This document shows, in pieces, positions 27,601 to 36,889 of a DNA stretch of 61,860 bases. The translations under genes and the position numbers were made by a program. The DNA is from Verrucomicrobiota bacterium (lineage in GTDB: Bacteria; Verrucomicrobiota; Verrucomicrobiia; Chthoniobacterales; Chthoniobacteraceae). Below the pieces are notes generated by a model that was given only the letters and a program-made list of their open reading frames with translations, was not told the origin of the DNA and did not search any database. Positions within the stretch are counted from its first letter, which is position 1. Each line of letters opens with the position of its first letter. Location of the stretch: positions 1 through 61,860 of the forward strand of contig QQND01000006.1 in NCBI GenBank assembly GCA_003402745.1, in the 5' to 3' direction.

Positions 27601-27778
27601 TGAATTACGGCGCCCACTGGGTGTCACTATCGTCGGAGGTCTTCTCGTTTCGCAATTCCTGACCCTCTACACCACTCCAGTCATCTATCTTTTCCTAGAC
27701 CGCCTTTCCCGGCGTTTTGGATTTGGCGGAAAAGAAACTCCGGAGCCCGAGTCTCTGGCCCATCCGCTACCGCAGTGA
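24659..27778 (+). CDS. mdtB: RND multidrug efflux transporter, MdtB-like
   Basis: A 1039-residue inner-membrane proton/drug antiporter of the HAE1 RND family with 12 helices and two large periplasmic loops. Proton-relay residues are present: VVDDAIVMIEN in helix 4 and GIVKKNAIMMIDF in helix 10. The opening FIRRPVATTLLMVGM is typical. It starts at a GTG overlapping the mdtA stop and its own stop overlaps the next RND start. Two adjacent RND genes after one adaptor is the MdtABC arrangement, which forms a heterotrimeric pump. Substrates cannot be predicted. Confidence 0.93.
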   Translation: MNFSEVFIRRPVATTLLMVGMVLLGVLSYTLLPVSALPAIDFPTLEVRTGYPGAAPEVMAASVTTPLERQFGQISGLQTMTSVSSFGNSSIILQFGLDRDIDASSQDVQAAINISGGVLPRNLPSPPVFSKVNPADPPILTLVVSSETLPLEQVNDLADTILAQKLSQVSGVGLVTIQGNQKPAVRIRLNPAALAGLNLSLEDVRSAIVTSSVNTPKGSLDGKRQTFALQTNDQISSAAGFRPMIIAYRNGAPVRVSDVGDVIDNVENNRQGAWVGAKPSVVVDIQRQPGANIIATADRIKELLPQLRTSLPPSVRVEILNDRTETIRASVHDVQFTMLLAAGLVVLVIFLFLRKFWATVIPAVALPLAVVGTFGLMKLGGFSLNNLSLMALTISTGFVVDDAIVMIENIVRFLEKGDSPMDAALKGSKQIGFTVISLSVSLIAVFIPLLFMTGIVGRLFREFALTLSASVAVSAVVSLTLTPMMCARMLRPEREETHGRLYRWTEHLFDALLAAYETGLRWVLRHQRFTLLVTAATLVATLYLYTIIPKGLLPQQDTGLILGITEASPSISYKAMVQQQALVTELLQRDPDVASVASLVGGGQVNPATNTGRLYIALKPRKQRQSDVDAVMQRLHTATSGLPGITLLMQAVQDLRLDSRISRTQYQYTLQSINDEELDAWSGRLMQELQKRNELAGVTSDKQAGGLQLRVEVDRDKAQRLNVTTQAIDDTLYDAFGQRQVSVIFTQLNQYRVILEVDPAFQKDTDALQKVFVKSTTGSLVPLIAFASLRTVNAPLSIQHQGQFPAVTLSFNTPPGGSLGRAIEAIEAVKREIGLPETIATEFSGSAAEFQSSLSSTPLLLLAAIVVIYIVLGILYESYIHPITILSSLPSAGVGALLALYLTRMDLNLIGIIGIILLIGIVKKNAIMMIDFAIEAERDAGVPPEESIYQACVLRFRPILMTTAAALLGALPLVFESGAGAELRRPLGVTIVGGLLVSQFLTLYTTPVIYLFLDRLSRRFGFGGKETPEPESLAHPLPQ

Positions 27779-30700
27779 ATATTTCAGAGCCATTCATCCG
27801 GCGCCCCGTAGCCACTTCCCTGCTTGCGATTGGGCTTTTTCTGCTCGGTCTGGTATCCTACCACCTGCTTCCCGTCGCTCCGCTGCCGCGCGTCGATTTT
27901 CCCGTTGTTCAAGTCAGCGCCATGCTGCCTGGCGCTGATCCCGCGACGATGGCGGCGACCGTCGCTGCCCCTCTGGAGCGCCAACTCGGGCAGGTGGCTG
28001 GCATCTCGGAAATGACGTCCGTGAGCACCGCAGGCTCCGCCAGCATCACCCTGCAATTCGACCTCACCCGCAAAATCAGCGGCGCCCTCAAGGACGTCCG
28101 TGCCGCAGTCAGCGCAGCGCGCGCAGACCTGCCGGCAAGCCTCCCCTATCCCCCGACCGCTCGCACCTACAATCCTTCCGACGCGCCCATCATGATCCTG
28201 GCACTGACCTCCGATTTGGTGCCGATGAACAAACTGTTTGAGTACGCAGACTCCCTCATTGGCCAGCGCTTGGCCCAGGTCGAGGGGGTCAGCCAGACCA
28301 ACATCAACGGCTCCTCCAAGCCGGCAATACGGATTCGCATCAATCCCGGAGCGCTCGCACTCAGCGGCTTGGGCATGGAAGACGTGCGCCTCGCAATTGC
28401 GCGCTCTAATCTTCGACTCCCCAAAGGAAGCCTGGAAGGCGACTCCCTCTTTTATTCTTTAGACGGTAACGACCAAATCGCCAAAGCCTCGGAGTACGGG
28501 GATATCATCGTCGCACAGCGCGAAGGCGTGCCGCTTAAGCTCAGTCAGCTGGGAGAAGTTTTTGAGAGTGTTGAAAACAACAAGGTCGCCGGTTGGTCGG
28601 GAATGACCCCCGCCATTCTGCTTTCCGTCTATAAACAGTCGGATGCCAATGTTATCCAGACTGTCGAGTCTGTTAAAAAACTCCTCCCACAACTCCGGGG
28701 CTGGCTGCCCCCCTCGGTCAAACTGGAGGTCCTCAGCGACCGGACAATCACGATCCGCGCGGCGGTGAATGAAGTGCAGTTTTCGCTGGTCCTGAGCGTG
28801 GCTCTGGTGACCTTGGTGATTTTTGTTTTCCTGCGCCAAATTCGCCCGACCCTGATCGCCTGCATCACTGTGCCGCTCGCTCTGGCGGGAACCTTTGGGG
28901 GCATGTACCTCCTAGGTTACAGCCTGGATAACCTCTCGCTCATGGCTCTCACCATTTCAGTGGGCTTTGTTGTCGATGACGCAATCGTGGTCATTGAAAA
29001 CATCTTCCGCTATCTGGAGGCGGGTGACGCGCCGCTGACTGCCGCGCTAAAGGGTGCAAAACAAGTCGGGTTCACCGTGATCTCCATCACAGTCTCTCTG
29101 ATTGCCGTCTTCATTCCACTGCTGTTCATGGGGGGGCTTATCGGCCGCCTGTTCCACGAATTTGCAGTCACGCTCAGCATTGCAGTGATTCTCTCCGCGG
29201 TGATCTCCCTGACGCTCACTCCCTGCCTGTGCGCCCGCCTGCTACGTTCGCATTCCGGCGAGGCACGACCTAATTTTCTTCAGCGTGTGATCGAGCGGGC
29301 TCTCAATGGCGTTGCCTCCACCTATGCCTCCTCGCTGCGCTGGGTTCTAAGGCATTCCTTTGTGATGCTCGTGGCCACTGCTGCCACCATCGGCGCCACC
29401 GTGTGGATGTACGGCCGGGTCCCAAAAGGCTTCTTCCCACAACAGGACACGGGCATGCTCATGGGGGTTGTCGAGGGATCGCAGGACATCTCCTTCAACG
29501 CAATGCTGCAGCTCCAAAGCCGCGTCACCAAAATTGTGCTCGAAGACCCCGCCGTGGCTACGATCAGCAGTTTTCTGGGTACTTCCGGCCTCGGCGGAAC
29601 CGCCAACGCGGGGCGCATGTTTATCGCCCTCAAACCCCTCGAAGAAGGCCGCTCGAGCGTGGAAGAAATTACAGGTCGGCTCCGAAAACAAACGGGGCAA
29701 GTGCCGGGGGCGAGAGTTTTTTTCCAGGCGATGCAGGATGTCCGCGTCGGCGGCCGCTCCTCCAAGGCCCAGTATCAGTACACGCTGCAATCTCCTGACC
29801 TGGAGGAACTCAACAACGCCGCACCAAGAGTTTTGAGCGCCCTGCGCAAGCTTCCCGACCTGCGCGACGTGACTAGCGACCAGCAAACTGGCGGCCTCAA
29901 AATGAGTGTCCGCATCAATAGAGACGCAGCAGCGCGCCTCGGTGCCAGCATCACTGAAATCGATGCCGCTCTTTATAACGCGTTCGGCCAGAGGCAGGTC
30001 TCGACCATTTACAGCCGCTACAATCAAAACCGCGTCGTCCTTGAATTTGAGGGGGACTCCCTGCTGGATCCCACCGCCCTCAACAAAGTGTACGTTCGGT
30101 CTCTGTCTGGAAAAATGATTCCACTAGGAAGCGTTGCAAAGTTTGAACGCACCAGCGCGCAGCTTTCCGTCAACCATCAGGGCCAATTCCCCTCGCTCAC
30201 CGTGTCCTTCAATCTTGCTCCAGGTGTCTCGCTGGGACGCGCTACCGAATTAGTAGAAGGCACGGTTGAATCCCTGGAACTGCCCGAGAGTATCAAAGGA
30301 AGTTTTCAGGGCACCGCGCAGGTGTTTCAAGCCTCTCTCGCCACCCTCCCCGCGCTGACCCTTTGGGCGCTGCTGGCGGTCTATCTGGTCCTCGGCATTT
30401 TATACGAAAGTCTGATCCACCCACTCACCATTCTTTCCACGCTACCCTCGGCTGGGCTGGGGGCCTTGCTCGCACTGCTGTTCTTCGGCCACGAACTTTC
30501 GATGGTCTCTTTTATCGGCATCATCCTGCTCATGGGCATCGTCAAAAAGAACGGGATCCTGATGGTAGACTTCGCCGTGGAGGCCGTGCGCGAACGCCAG
30601 TTGTCGCCCCGGGAAGCCATTTACGAAGCGTGTGTGTCGCGGTTCAGGCCGATCACAATGACCACGCTGGCCGCCCTTTTCGGAAGCCTGCCGCTCGCGC

Positions 30701-30879
30701 TGGCAACGGGCGTGGGCTCCGAGTTGCGCCGACCGCTCGGGATCGCACTCGTCGGCGGACTCGCCCTTTCCCAAGTGGTTTCTCTCTACACCACTCCTGT
30801 TGTTTATCTGGCATTTGAGTGGCTTCGGGCGAAATGGAAAAACCTCGGCCAGGCCCCCGCTTCAGCGCTCAAAGCTTAA
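27775..30879 (+). CDS. mdtC: RND multidrug efflux transporter, MdtC-like
   Basis: Second RND subunit, 1034 residues, with the same architecture as its neighbour: FIRRPVATSLLAIGL opening, VVDDAIVVIENI in helix 4 and GIVKKNGILMVDFAVE in helix 10. It starts at a GTG that overlaps the mdtB stop by four bases. By analogy with E. coli MdtC it should combine with MdtB in a mixed trimer. The gene converges on the DUF1501 gene with a 67-base gap. Confidence 0.93.
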   Translation: MNISEPFIRRPVATSLLAIGLFLLGLVSYHLLPVAPLPRVDFPVVQVSAMLPGADPATMAATVAAPLERQLGQVAGISEMTSVSTAGSASITLQFDLTRKISGALKDVRAAVSAARADLPASLPYPPTARTYNPSDAPIMILALTSDLVPMNKLFEYADSLIGQRLAQVEGVSQTNINGSSKPAIRIRINPGALALSGLGMEDVRLAIARSNLRLPKGSLEGDSLFYSLDGNDQIAKASEYGDIIVAQREGVPLKLSQLGEVFESVENNKVAGWSGMTPAILLSVYKQSDANVIQTVESVKKLLPQLRGWLPPSVKLEVLSDRTITIRAAVNEVQFSLVLSVALVTLVIFVFLRQIRPTLIACITVPLALAGTFGGMYLLGYSLDNLSLMALTISVGFVVDDAIVVIENIFRYLEAGDAPLTAALKGAKQVGFTVISITVSLIAVFIPLLFMGGLIGRLFHEFAVTLSIAVILSAVISLTLTPCLCARLLRSHSGEARPNFLQRVIERALNGVASTYASSLRWVLRHSFVMLVATAATIGATVWMYGRVPKGFFPQQDTGMLMGVVEGSQDISFNAMLQLQSRVTKIVLEDPAVATISSFLGTSGLGGTANAGRMFIALKPLEEGRSSVEEITGRLRKQTGQVPGARVFFQAMQDVRVGGRSSKAQYQYTLQSPDLEELNNAAPRVLSALRKLPDLRDVTSDQQTGGLKMSVRINRDAAARLGASITEIDAALYNAFGQRQVSTIYSRYNQNRVVLEFEGDSLLDPTALNKVYVRSLSGKMIPLGSVAKFERTSAQLSVNHQGQFPSLTVSFNLAPGVSLGRATELVEGTVESLELPESIKGSFQGTAQVFQASLATLPALTLWALLAVYLVLGILYESLIHPLTILSTLPSAGLGALLALLFFGHELSMVSFIGIILLMGIVKKNGILMVDFAVEAVRERQLSPREAIYEACVSRFRPITMTTLAALFGSLPLALATGVGSELRRPLGIALVGGLALSQVVSLYTTPVVYLAFEWLRAKWKNLGQAPASALKA

Positions 30880-30946
30880 GCCCTTGCATCTCCCGCGACG
30901 AGGTCAGAAAGCCTGCAGGCCGGGCCTTAACCCATCTCTTTTAGGT

Positions 30947-32410
30947 TTAGAGCAGCATCTCGCGGATGACCTTGCCATGGACGTCGGTAAGACGCCGCTC
31001 GATGCCGTTGTGGTAGAAAGAAAGCTGTTCGTGATTGAGTCCGAGCACATCCAAAATCGTGGCGTGGAAGTCGTACACCGTCGCTACGTTTTCAACCGCC
31101 TTGTAACCAAACTCGTCAGTCGCTCCATAGCTGAAGCCCTTTTTCACCCCCGCACCAGCCAACCACGCGGTAAAGCCACTCGGGTTGTGGTCACGGCCGC
31201 TGGCCCCCTTTTGGAACGTTGGCATGCGGCCGAATTCCGTGCACCAAACCACCAAGGTGTCTGCCAACAGCCCGCGCTGCTTGAGGTCGGTGAGCAGCGC
31301 CGCGGTCGGTTGGTCCATCACGATGCCGTGTTTTACGTACTGTTCTTCCAGCGCCTTGTGCCCATCCCAGTTGCTGACGCCCTCCCCGCCAGTCTGATAG
31401 GCCCCGTTGAAGACCTGCACAAAACGGACCCCCTTCTCGACAAGCCTCCTCGCTAGAATGCAATTGCGCGCGTAGGCCGCCTTTAAATCCTGGACGGGGT
31501 TGCCCGCCGCATCCGCCCCGTACATCTTCAAAATGTGCTCAGGTTCGGAAGAAAGGTCCGCCACCTCTGGAACGGAAAGCTGCATTCTCGCGGCCAGTTC
31601 GTAGCTCGAGATGCGGGCTGCCAGTTCGGAATCTCCGGGAAACTTTTCCAGATGATGCCTGTTCAACGAAGCGAGAAACTCGCGCGTCGCGCGATCCGTG
31701 GCGGGCGAAAACGCGGAAGGTCTAGAGAGGTTCCGCAACGGTTGGCTCGCGTTAAAGTCAGTCCCTTGAAAGGCCGCCGGCAAAAAGCCAGGGCCCCAAA
31801 AATTGCCGGCGGATTGAGGAGCGCCCCGAGGGTCCGGAACGGCGACGTACGCGGGGAGTTCGTCGTTTTCGCTACCCAACGCGTATGTCGCCCAAGCCCC
31901 CATGCTGGGGAAGCCATCGAGGGTGAACCCGGTGGCCATGAAGTTTTCGCCCGGGCCGTGCGTGTTGGTTTTTCCGGTCAGGGAATGAATGAAACACATC
32001 TCATCGGCAAGGGCCCCGAGATGCGGCACCAGATCGGAAACCATTTTTCCGGACTGGCCTTTGGGGCGAAATTCCCAAGGGCTTTTGGTGAGGTTGCCCT
32101 GCTGTCCCTGAAACGTGACGAGGCCCTCGGCGCCGGGCATGGGCTGCCCGTGGCGTTTGATGAGCTCGGGCTTGTAGTCAAACGTGTCCACCTGGCTGAC
32201 CGCTCCGGAGCAAAAGATCATCAAAACGCGCTTCGCACGGGCCTCGAAGTGGGGGAGTCGTGGGGCGTTTGGGTTTGCAGGCTGGATGTTGGGCCGGATG
32301 GGAGTCGCAGCAGAGGCCTGTTCGCGCCCAAGCAAATGAGCGAGGGCAATGCCGCCGAGGCCCGTTGCCGTGTGTCCGAGAAAACTCCGCCGGTTTAAAA
32401 ATGGGTGCAT
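30947..32410 (-). CDS. DUF1501 family exported protein (Tat signal)
   Basis: A 487-residue protein with a twin-arginine export signal ([16 protein letters not shown]7-R8) and the DUF1501 family pattern, distantly related to the alkaline phosphatase/sulfatase superfamily: [36 protein letters not shown], and the C-terminal [11 protein letters not shown] and [17 protein letters not shown] with conserved metal-type His and Asp. The start at ATG 32410 is supported by an AGGAG site. It lies 16 bases downstream of the DUF1549/DUF1553 gene, its usual partner in Planctomycetes and Verrucomicrobia. Its biochemical activity is unknown; polysaccharide breakdown is often suspected. Confidence 0.92.
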   Translation of the reverse strand: MHPFLNRRSFLGHTATGLGGIALAHLLGREQASAATPIRPNIQPANPNAPRLPHFEARAKRVLMIFCSGAVSQVDTFDYKPELIKRHGQPMPGAEGLVTFQGQQGNLTKSPWEFRPKGQSGKMVSDLVPHLGALADEMCFIHSLTGKTNTHGPGENFMATGFTLDGFPSMGAWATYALGSENDELPAYVAVPDPRGAPQSAGNFWGPGFLPAAFQGTDFNASQPLRNLSRPSAFSPATDRATREFLASLNRHHLEKFPGDSELAARISSYELAARMQLSVPEVADLSSEPEHILKMYGADAAGNPVQDLKAAYARNCILARRLVEKGVRFVQVFNGAYQTGGEGVSNWDGHKALEEQYVKHGIVMDQPTAALLTDLKQRGLLADTLVVWCTEFGRMPTFQKGASGRDHNPSGFTAWLAGAGVKKGFSYGATDEFGYKAVENVATVYDFHATILDVLGLNHEQLSFYHNGIERRLTDVHGKVIREMLL

Positions 32411-32426
32411 GGGTGATCTCCTAAGC

Positions 32427-35246
32427 TTAGAAAACGAACAAAAACTCGCTGGTGTTGTAGAGCGCGCGAGCAAACGAAAGGAGCCCGTGCTCCCGGATGA
32501 GCGCCTGGGAGCGCTCCAGTTCGTAGGCATCCGGCGGCCGCGCATAAAACAGACGGAAAGCCAGTTGCACCTGCTCCGCGGAGTGCGCTCCGGCCTCCGC
32601 CTGAAGGCGCTGGACGAGGATCTCTCCCTGGCCCCCAACAAAGGAGCTGTTGAAAAGATTCAGCGCCTGAAGCGGTGTGTTAGAGCGGCTGCGTTTCGCC
32701 ATCACAGAACCGCCATCCGGGCAGTCGAAGGCGCCAAAAACACCGTCCTGGGCCGCGCGGACCCGGAAAAGATACACCATGCGGCGGTACTCCTCGGGAC
32801 TGTATTTCTCCTTCGGAAAATAGTGGCGGACATTTTCGCGCACCACGTCCATCAGGTAAAAACCGGCTCCCCCCATTTTCAAATCTAAAGCGCCTGACAC
32901 GGCCAGCATGCTGTCCCGAATCGCTTCCGCCTCGAGCCGACGGGGCGTGTAACGCCACAAAAGACGACCGTCCGCATCGCGCTTTTGTGCGTCAGGCCGG
33001 GGCGCGGACCCCTGCTGGAAGGTGGCAGACAGGAGCAGCAGGCGCTGCATCTGTTTGACCGACCACCCACGCTGGACGAACTCATCGGCCAACCAATCCA
33101 GCAGCTCGGGATGCGTGGGCCTGCTACCATTGAGGCCGAGATCACTTGGCGTATCCACCAGCCCGTTTCCAAAAATATAGTGCCAAAGCCGGTTCACCAA
33201 AACTCTGGAGGCCAGAGGATTATTTGCGGAAGCGACCCATTCGGCGAACTTCATGCGGCGCTGCGCGTCCGGGGCGTCCACATCAAGCCCGAGCGTTCCG
33301 AGGACGGAGAGGGCGTCGGGGGCAACGGCCTCGCGTTGCTGCAAGGGTTCCCCGCGGTAAAGGCGGTGCGTGCGGCCGGGATTGGCGGCGAACTTACCGA
33401 CCCAGGCGACGTGTTCCGCCGCCGCAATCCGTTCCTTAATCGTGAGCAACTCCGCCTGCAGTTTGCGGGCAGCTGCAGCATCTTCCGGAGAAAGTTTCGC
33501 AAGAAAAGCATTCGCACCGCCGGGACTCATTCCAATCCGCCGCCCCTCAGAGGATCCCACCTGCTGCCACTGACCCGGTTCGGAAGAAGCCTCGATTTTG
33601 TACTGCGTTACAAGCCTGTCGGAAAGGTGCCCGTCCCGGTCGCGGCCCCAGACCACTTTCGCGATGCGGACTTTCGCGGGAAAATCAATCTGCACCCAGC
33701 CCTTGCCTTTGCTGTTGGCGATCCAACTATGCGCATTTCCGAATTTGCCATCGTTCAGGTGCGCCAATTGGTGGATGGCATAGCCGGGCAGCGTTCCTGA
33801 GGCGCTGGCTTTGCCGCCGTTCGCTGCCAGAGCCACATTCCGGCCCTCGGTGTCAAAGACTTCAAGCTCGTCGAGGCACGCCTCCGCTCCGCTGGTTGCG
33901 AGAATCGTGAAGCGGATGGAGGAAGCCTCACGAGGTTCGAACGTGTCCTCGTTGCGAGCGGCGCCCAAGGCCGGACGTTCGTTCCCCTTGATTGCGGCCA
34001 GCGGCTCGGGAACCGAGGCCGCCTTTCTTTTAAGAGCATCCAGTTCAGAGGTCTGGCTCTGCTCCAACGCCTTGAGCCTCTTGACGGCCTCCTGCGTTGG
34101 CCCGTCCTGCATTTCGCGCAGGGGGCGCTCGCCCATTTGCACGCCCGCAAAGACGGCCTGCATGGCGTAGTAATCCTTCTGCAAAATCGGGTCAAACTTG
34201 TGGTTGTGGCACCGAGCGCATCCCATCGTGAGTCCGAGAAAAGCGGTGCCCGTGGTGTTGACCATGTCGGCGAGCTCCTCCTGGCGCTGCATGAGCGTGA
34301 GATTGGTGTCGCCACTTTTGACACTGTCGTAGGGTCCCGCCACCAAGAAGCCGGTGGCCCGATCAGTGCCGAGCATGTCGCCGGCAAGCTGTTCCTTAAC
34401 GAACTGGGTGTACGGCTTGTCGGCGTTGAAAGCTTCAATGAGATAGTCACGATAAGGATAGCCAGCCTTGCGCTCCATATTGCGCTCAAACCCGTCCGTG
34501 TCGGCATACCGCACGACGTCCATCCAGTGCCGTGCCCAGCGCTCTCCGTAACGCGGGCTGGCGAGGACCCGATCCACGAGCCGCTCCCAGGCCTCCGGCC
34601 GTTTGTCTGCGACGTATTCCTCAACCTCGGCTGGGGTCGGAGGCATCCCGTGCATGACAAGGTAAAGCCTGCGGATCAGCGTCCGCGGTTCCGCCCTGGG
34701 AGAAGGTTCGAGCCCCTGCTGGCGGAGTTTTTCGAGCACAAACCCGTCAATCGCATTGTTCCCAAAGGAGGTTTCGAGGGCCGGAGGAAGGGGCCGCTTC
34801 ACGGGTTGAAACGACCAGTGATTGGTTTTGATGCGCAACTCTCCGGCGGCCTCCTGCGCTCCGGGTAGCTGTCCCCCAGCGTCAATCCACTCTCGAAGCA
34901 TCTGCACCTGCGCCGCCCCCAGGCGCTCGCCCTTGGGCGGCATCATATCCTTCGGGTTCGTGGAACTGACCCGCTTGAGCAGGTAGCTTTCCGCGCTGTG
35001 ACCTGCCAGTAAAAGGGGCTCCCCCGATTCTCCCCCCTTGAGAATGCCCAGCGTCGTGTCCAACCGCAGCTTGTTCTTCTGCTTTTCCGGCCCGTGACAG
35101 TCGAAGCAGTGCTCTTCAAGGATGGGGCGGACGCTCTTCTGGTAGAAGTCGAGGGCCGGGGTTTGCGCCCGCGCGAAGGGCAGAGCGAGAAGGCAGACCA
35201 GGGCGGAAAGCAGTCGTCGAGGGGCAGCGGTTCGGGGAAAAGGCAT
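32427..35246 (-). CDS. PSCyt1/DUF1549/DUF1553 exported cytochrome-like protein
   Basis: A 939-residue secreted protein. After a signal peptide (about 1-27) comes a planctomycete cytochrome C domain with CFDCH (47-51), then DUF1549/PSCyt2 (about 150-360) carrying a second CxxCH, CARCH, at 343-347. A coiled-coil and a discoidin-like beta domain follow (about 390-570), then DUF1553/PSD1 (about 660-920, with [13 protein letters not shown] and the late [14 protein letters not shown]). Partner of the adjacent DUF1501 gene. The start lies 36 bases from the divergent GntR gene across a palindromic operator, so it is probably controlled by that regulator. Confidence 0.93.
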   Translation of the reverse strand: MPFPRTAAPRRLLSALVCLLALPFARAQTPALDFYQKSVRPILEEHCFDCHGPEKQKNKLRLDTTLGILKGGESGEPLLLAGHSAESYLLKRVSSTNPKDMMPPKGERLGAAQVQMLREWIDAGGQLPGAQEAAGELRIKTNHWSFQPVKRPLPPALETSFGNNAIDGFVLEKLRQQGLEPSPRAEPRTLIRRLYLVMHGMPPTPAEVEEYVADKRPEAWERLVDRVLASPRYGERWARHWMDVVRYADTDGFERNMERKAGYPYRDYLIEAFNADKPYTQFVKEQLAGDMLGTDRATGFLVAGPYDSVKSGDTNLTLMQRQEELADMVNTTGTAFLGLTMGCARCHNHKFDPILQKDYYAMQAVFAGVQMGERPLREMQDGPTQEAVKRLKALEQSQTSELDALKRKAASVPEPLAAIKGNERPALGAARNEDTFEPREASSIRFTILATSGAEACLDELEVFDTEGRNVALAANGGKASASGTLPGYAIHQLAHLNDGKFGNAHSWIANSKGKGWVQIDFPAKVRIAKVVWGRDRDGHLSDRLVTQYKIEASSEPGQWQQVGSSEGRRIGMSPGGANAFLAKLSPEDAAAARKLQAELLTIKERIAAAEHVAWVGKFAANPGRTHRLYRGEPLQQREAVAPDALSVLGTLGLDVDAPDAQRRMKFAEWVASANNPLASRVLVNRLWHYIFGNGLVDTPSDLGLNGSRPTHPELLDWLADEFVQRGWSVKQMQRLLLLSATFQQGSAPRPDAQKRDADGRLLWRYTPRRLEAEAIRDSMLAVSGALDLKMGGAGFYLMDVVRENVRHYFPKEKYSPEEYRRMVYLFRVRAAQDGVFGAFDCPDGGSVMAKRSRSNTPLQALNLFNSSFVGGQGEILVQRLQAEAGAHSAEQVQLAFRLFYARPPDAYELERSQALIREHGLLSFARALYNTSEFLFVF

Positions 35247-35257
35247 GGGGACTTGAA

Positions 35258-35269
35258 ATTGTATACAAT
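35258..35269. promoter_or_regulatory. Perfect 12-bp palindrome, predicted GntR/FCD operator
   Basis: ATTGTATACAAT is its own reverse complement and lies in the 36-base space between the divergent DUF1549 gene and the GntR/FCD gene. A GTATAC core is the classic binding site shape for FadR-subfamily regulators, for example UxuR/ExuR-like and VanR-like operators. Its position would let one bound dimer control both directions. Confidence 0.7.
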
Positions 35270-35282
35270 CCTGCTTGTGTGT

Positions 35283-35999
35283 ATGACAATCCTTTCCCGT
35301 TCCCCTTTCTTAGCTTTGAAACCCGCCCCCGTTCTTTCGCCCCCGCCCGCAGGCAAGGCACATGTCGTTTCGGGAGTGATCCACCGCCTGCTCCAAGGCC
35401 GCTGGCGGGGCGGCGAGCGCCTGACGGAAGAGGCCGTCGCGAAGACTTTCTCGGTCAGCCGTACCCCGGTTCGCGAGGGGCTGCTGGAATTGGCTGCCTT
35501 AGGCATGGTCCAGCTGCGCCGCAACTGCGGTGCCGTTTTACAACCCTTCGGACCGCCGCAACTCTTGGAGATTTACGCCGTCCGCACACTGCTCGAGGTC
35601 GAAGCCACTCGCCTCGCCGCAGGTCGCATTCCCACAACCCTGATGGACGCGCTGCGCCTCGACTTCGAGCGGCTGCGCAATGAGAATCGGCCGGACGAGG
35701 GCTGGAACCTGGACCAGATGCTGCACACCGCCATCGCCAGCCATTCGGGCAACAGCCGTCTGGCGCAGGAAATCAACCGGTACACCCTCTTGGTGCAAAC
35801 GATGCGGGAGGCCGCGGGCAAAGTTTTATCCGGGATTCAATCCACCTCCATCCGGGAACACCTCGAAATTATAGATTGCCTCGCCCAGGGGGACGCCCCA
35901 GCCGCTAGCGCCGCGATGAGAAGCCATCTGCAACAAGCAGAAAGATCCGCTCTCACCGCCATGGCGTCCCTCAGTGCGGGAGCGGACGACCCTTCGTGA
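35283..35999 (+). CDS. GntR family transcriptional regulator, FCD (FadR) subfamily
   Basis: A 238-residue regulator: winged helix at about residues 28-95 with LTEEAVAKTFSVSRTPVREGLLEL, then an all-helical FCD ligand domain (about 100-225) including LDQMLHTAIASHSGN with the family's metal-binding His. Ligands of such proteins are usually small organic acids or sugar acids. It diverges from the DUF1549/DUF1501 pair over an exact palindrome just upstream of its own start, so autoregulation plus control of that pair is likely. ATG 35283 is the first start after the operator; earlier codons fall within the divergent gene. Confidence 0.9.
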   Translation: MTILSRSPFLALKPAPVLSPPPAGKAHVVSGVIHRLLQGRWRGGERLTEEAVAKTFSVSRTPVREGLLELAALGMVQLRRNCGAVLQPFGPPQLLEIYAVRTLLEVEATRLAAGRIPTTLMDALRLDFERLRNENRPDEGWNLDQMLHTAIASHSGNSRLAQEINRYTLLVQTMREAAGKVLSGIQSTSIREHLEIIDCLAQGDAPAASAAMRSHLQQAERSALTAMASLSAGADDPS

Positions 36000-36455
36000 G
36001 CGGCAGCGCACGTGTGTTTGGAAGGCGTTTTTTGCACGGCTCGGGCAGGATGCGAGCTACGCGGTCATCGCCCGAGCACGGTGCGAAAGTCGGCCTCAAC
36101 CATGCGGGGTGCGATGCCATGGCTTCATCGCCAAAAACGGTTTCTCAAATTGTGAGTGAAACCTTCCAAAACTTTGCGCGGGTCTCTTGGTTTCTTCGTT
36201 CATTCCAGAAGCCAAACTATCGGGACGAAGCGTTTGATTCCGGAGCCTCCAGACTGTTTAAGCTATCACTCTCAGCAGCAGAAAACTACGTCTGTAGCTG
36301 CAGAATCTAAAACGGTGTTCTTCGCCGCGCGATGCCTGCTTGAAAGAGACATTCGTTTAGACACGATTCGCTCAGGCATTGGCTGCTGAACTACAGTTGC
36401 TTTTTCCGTTCATTTTCTTTTAGGAAGAATGGCATCTGTTTGATAAGGATTATCC
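36000..36455. other. AT-richer intergenic region with one possible short frame
   Basis: About 455 bases, visibly lower in GC from about 36120 on than the flanks. A + frame from ATG 36119 to 36310 would encode 63 residues with no recognised domain and only a weak ribosome site; I do not call it a gene. The last 50 bases contain a T-rich stretch and an AAGGA ribosome site for the YkgJ-like gene. Confidence 0.4.
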
Positions 36456-36884
36456 ATGCTGTTTGACTATTGTGCCGAGTGTCGAAGCTGCTGTCATGTC
36501 GACCCGGGATACCCACCCCTAGAAGTTAGTCTCACTCGCCAGGAGAAGGCCAAGTATCGGAGCATTTGTATTGAGACCGAATGCGAGCATTTAAGCACCA
36601 CAGGATGCACTCTTGGAGACACTAAGCCTCTCAGCTGCAAGCTTTATCCACTCGCTTACAATCCGGCGGACGGCCGCTTTCATTATGACAATGAATGCCC
36701 GCTCATGCCTGAGTACGTGCGCCAGTTAGCCGAGCCTGGAAGCGATGCACGCCGGCATTTAAGCGAGATGAAGACCGTGATTGAAAACATTCAGGCGAGT
36801 GAGGCCGCTTTTTTGAAAAGAAACTTCAGTGTAGACAAAGCCTACTTCGAGCTGAAGGAGCTTCCTTCTGCAAACGTTCTATAA
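36456..36884 (+). CDS. YkgJ-like cysteine-cluster protein
   Basis: A 142-residue soluble protein of the YkgJ/UPF0153 type. The N-terminus has CAECRSCC (residues 6-13), followed by a second set of cysteines in ETECEHLSTTGCTLGDTKPLSCKLYPL (about 43-69); together they probably bind zinc or an iron-sulfur centre. A good AAGGA ribosome site precedes the ATG. Five bases separate it from the GNAT-like gene downstream, so the two are surely co-transcribed and may work together. Molecular function of the family is unknown. Confidence 0.8.
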   Translation: MLFDYCAECRSCCHVDPGYPPLEVSLTRQEKAKYRSICIETECEHLSTTGCTLGDTKPLSCKLYPLAYNPADGRFHYDNECPLMPEYVRQLAEPGSDARRHLSEMKTVIENIQASEAAFLKRNFSVDKAYFELKELPSANVL

Positions 36885-36889
36885 ACACA

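Noticed and set aside
36119-36310. Possible 63-residue small gene or precursor peptide before the YkgJ-like gene
   Set aside because: Weak ribosome site, no domain, no leader/core pattern; could be chance in AT-richer DNA.
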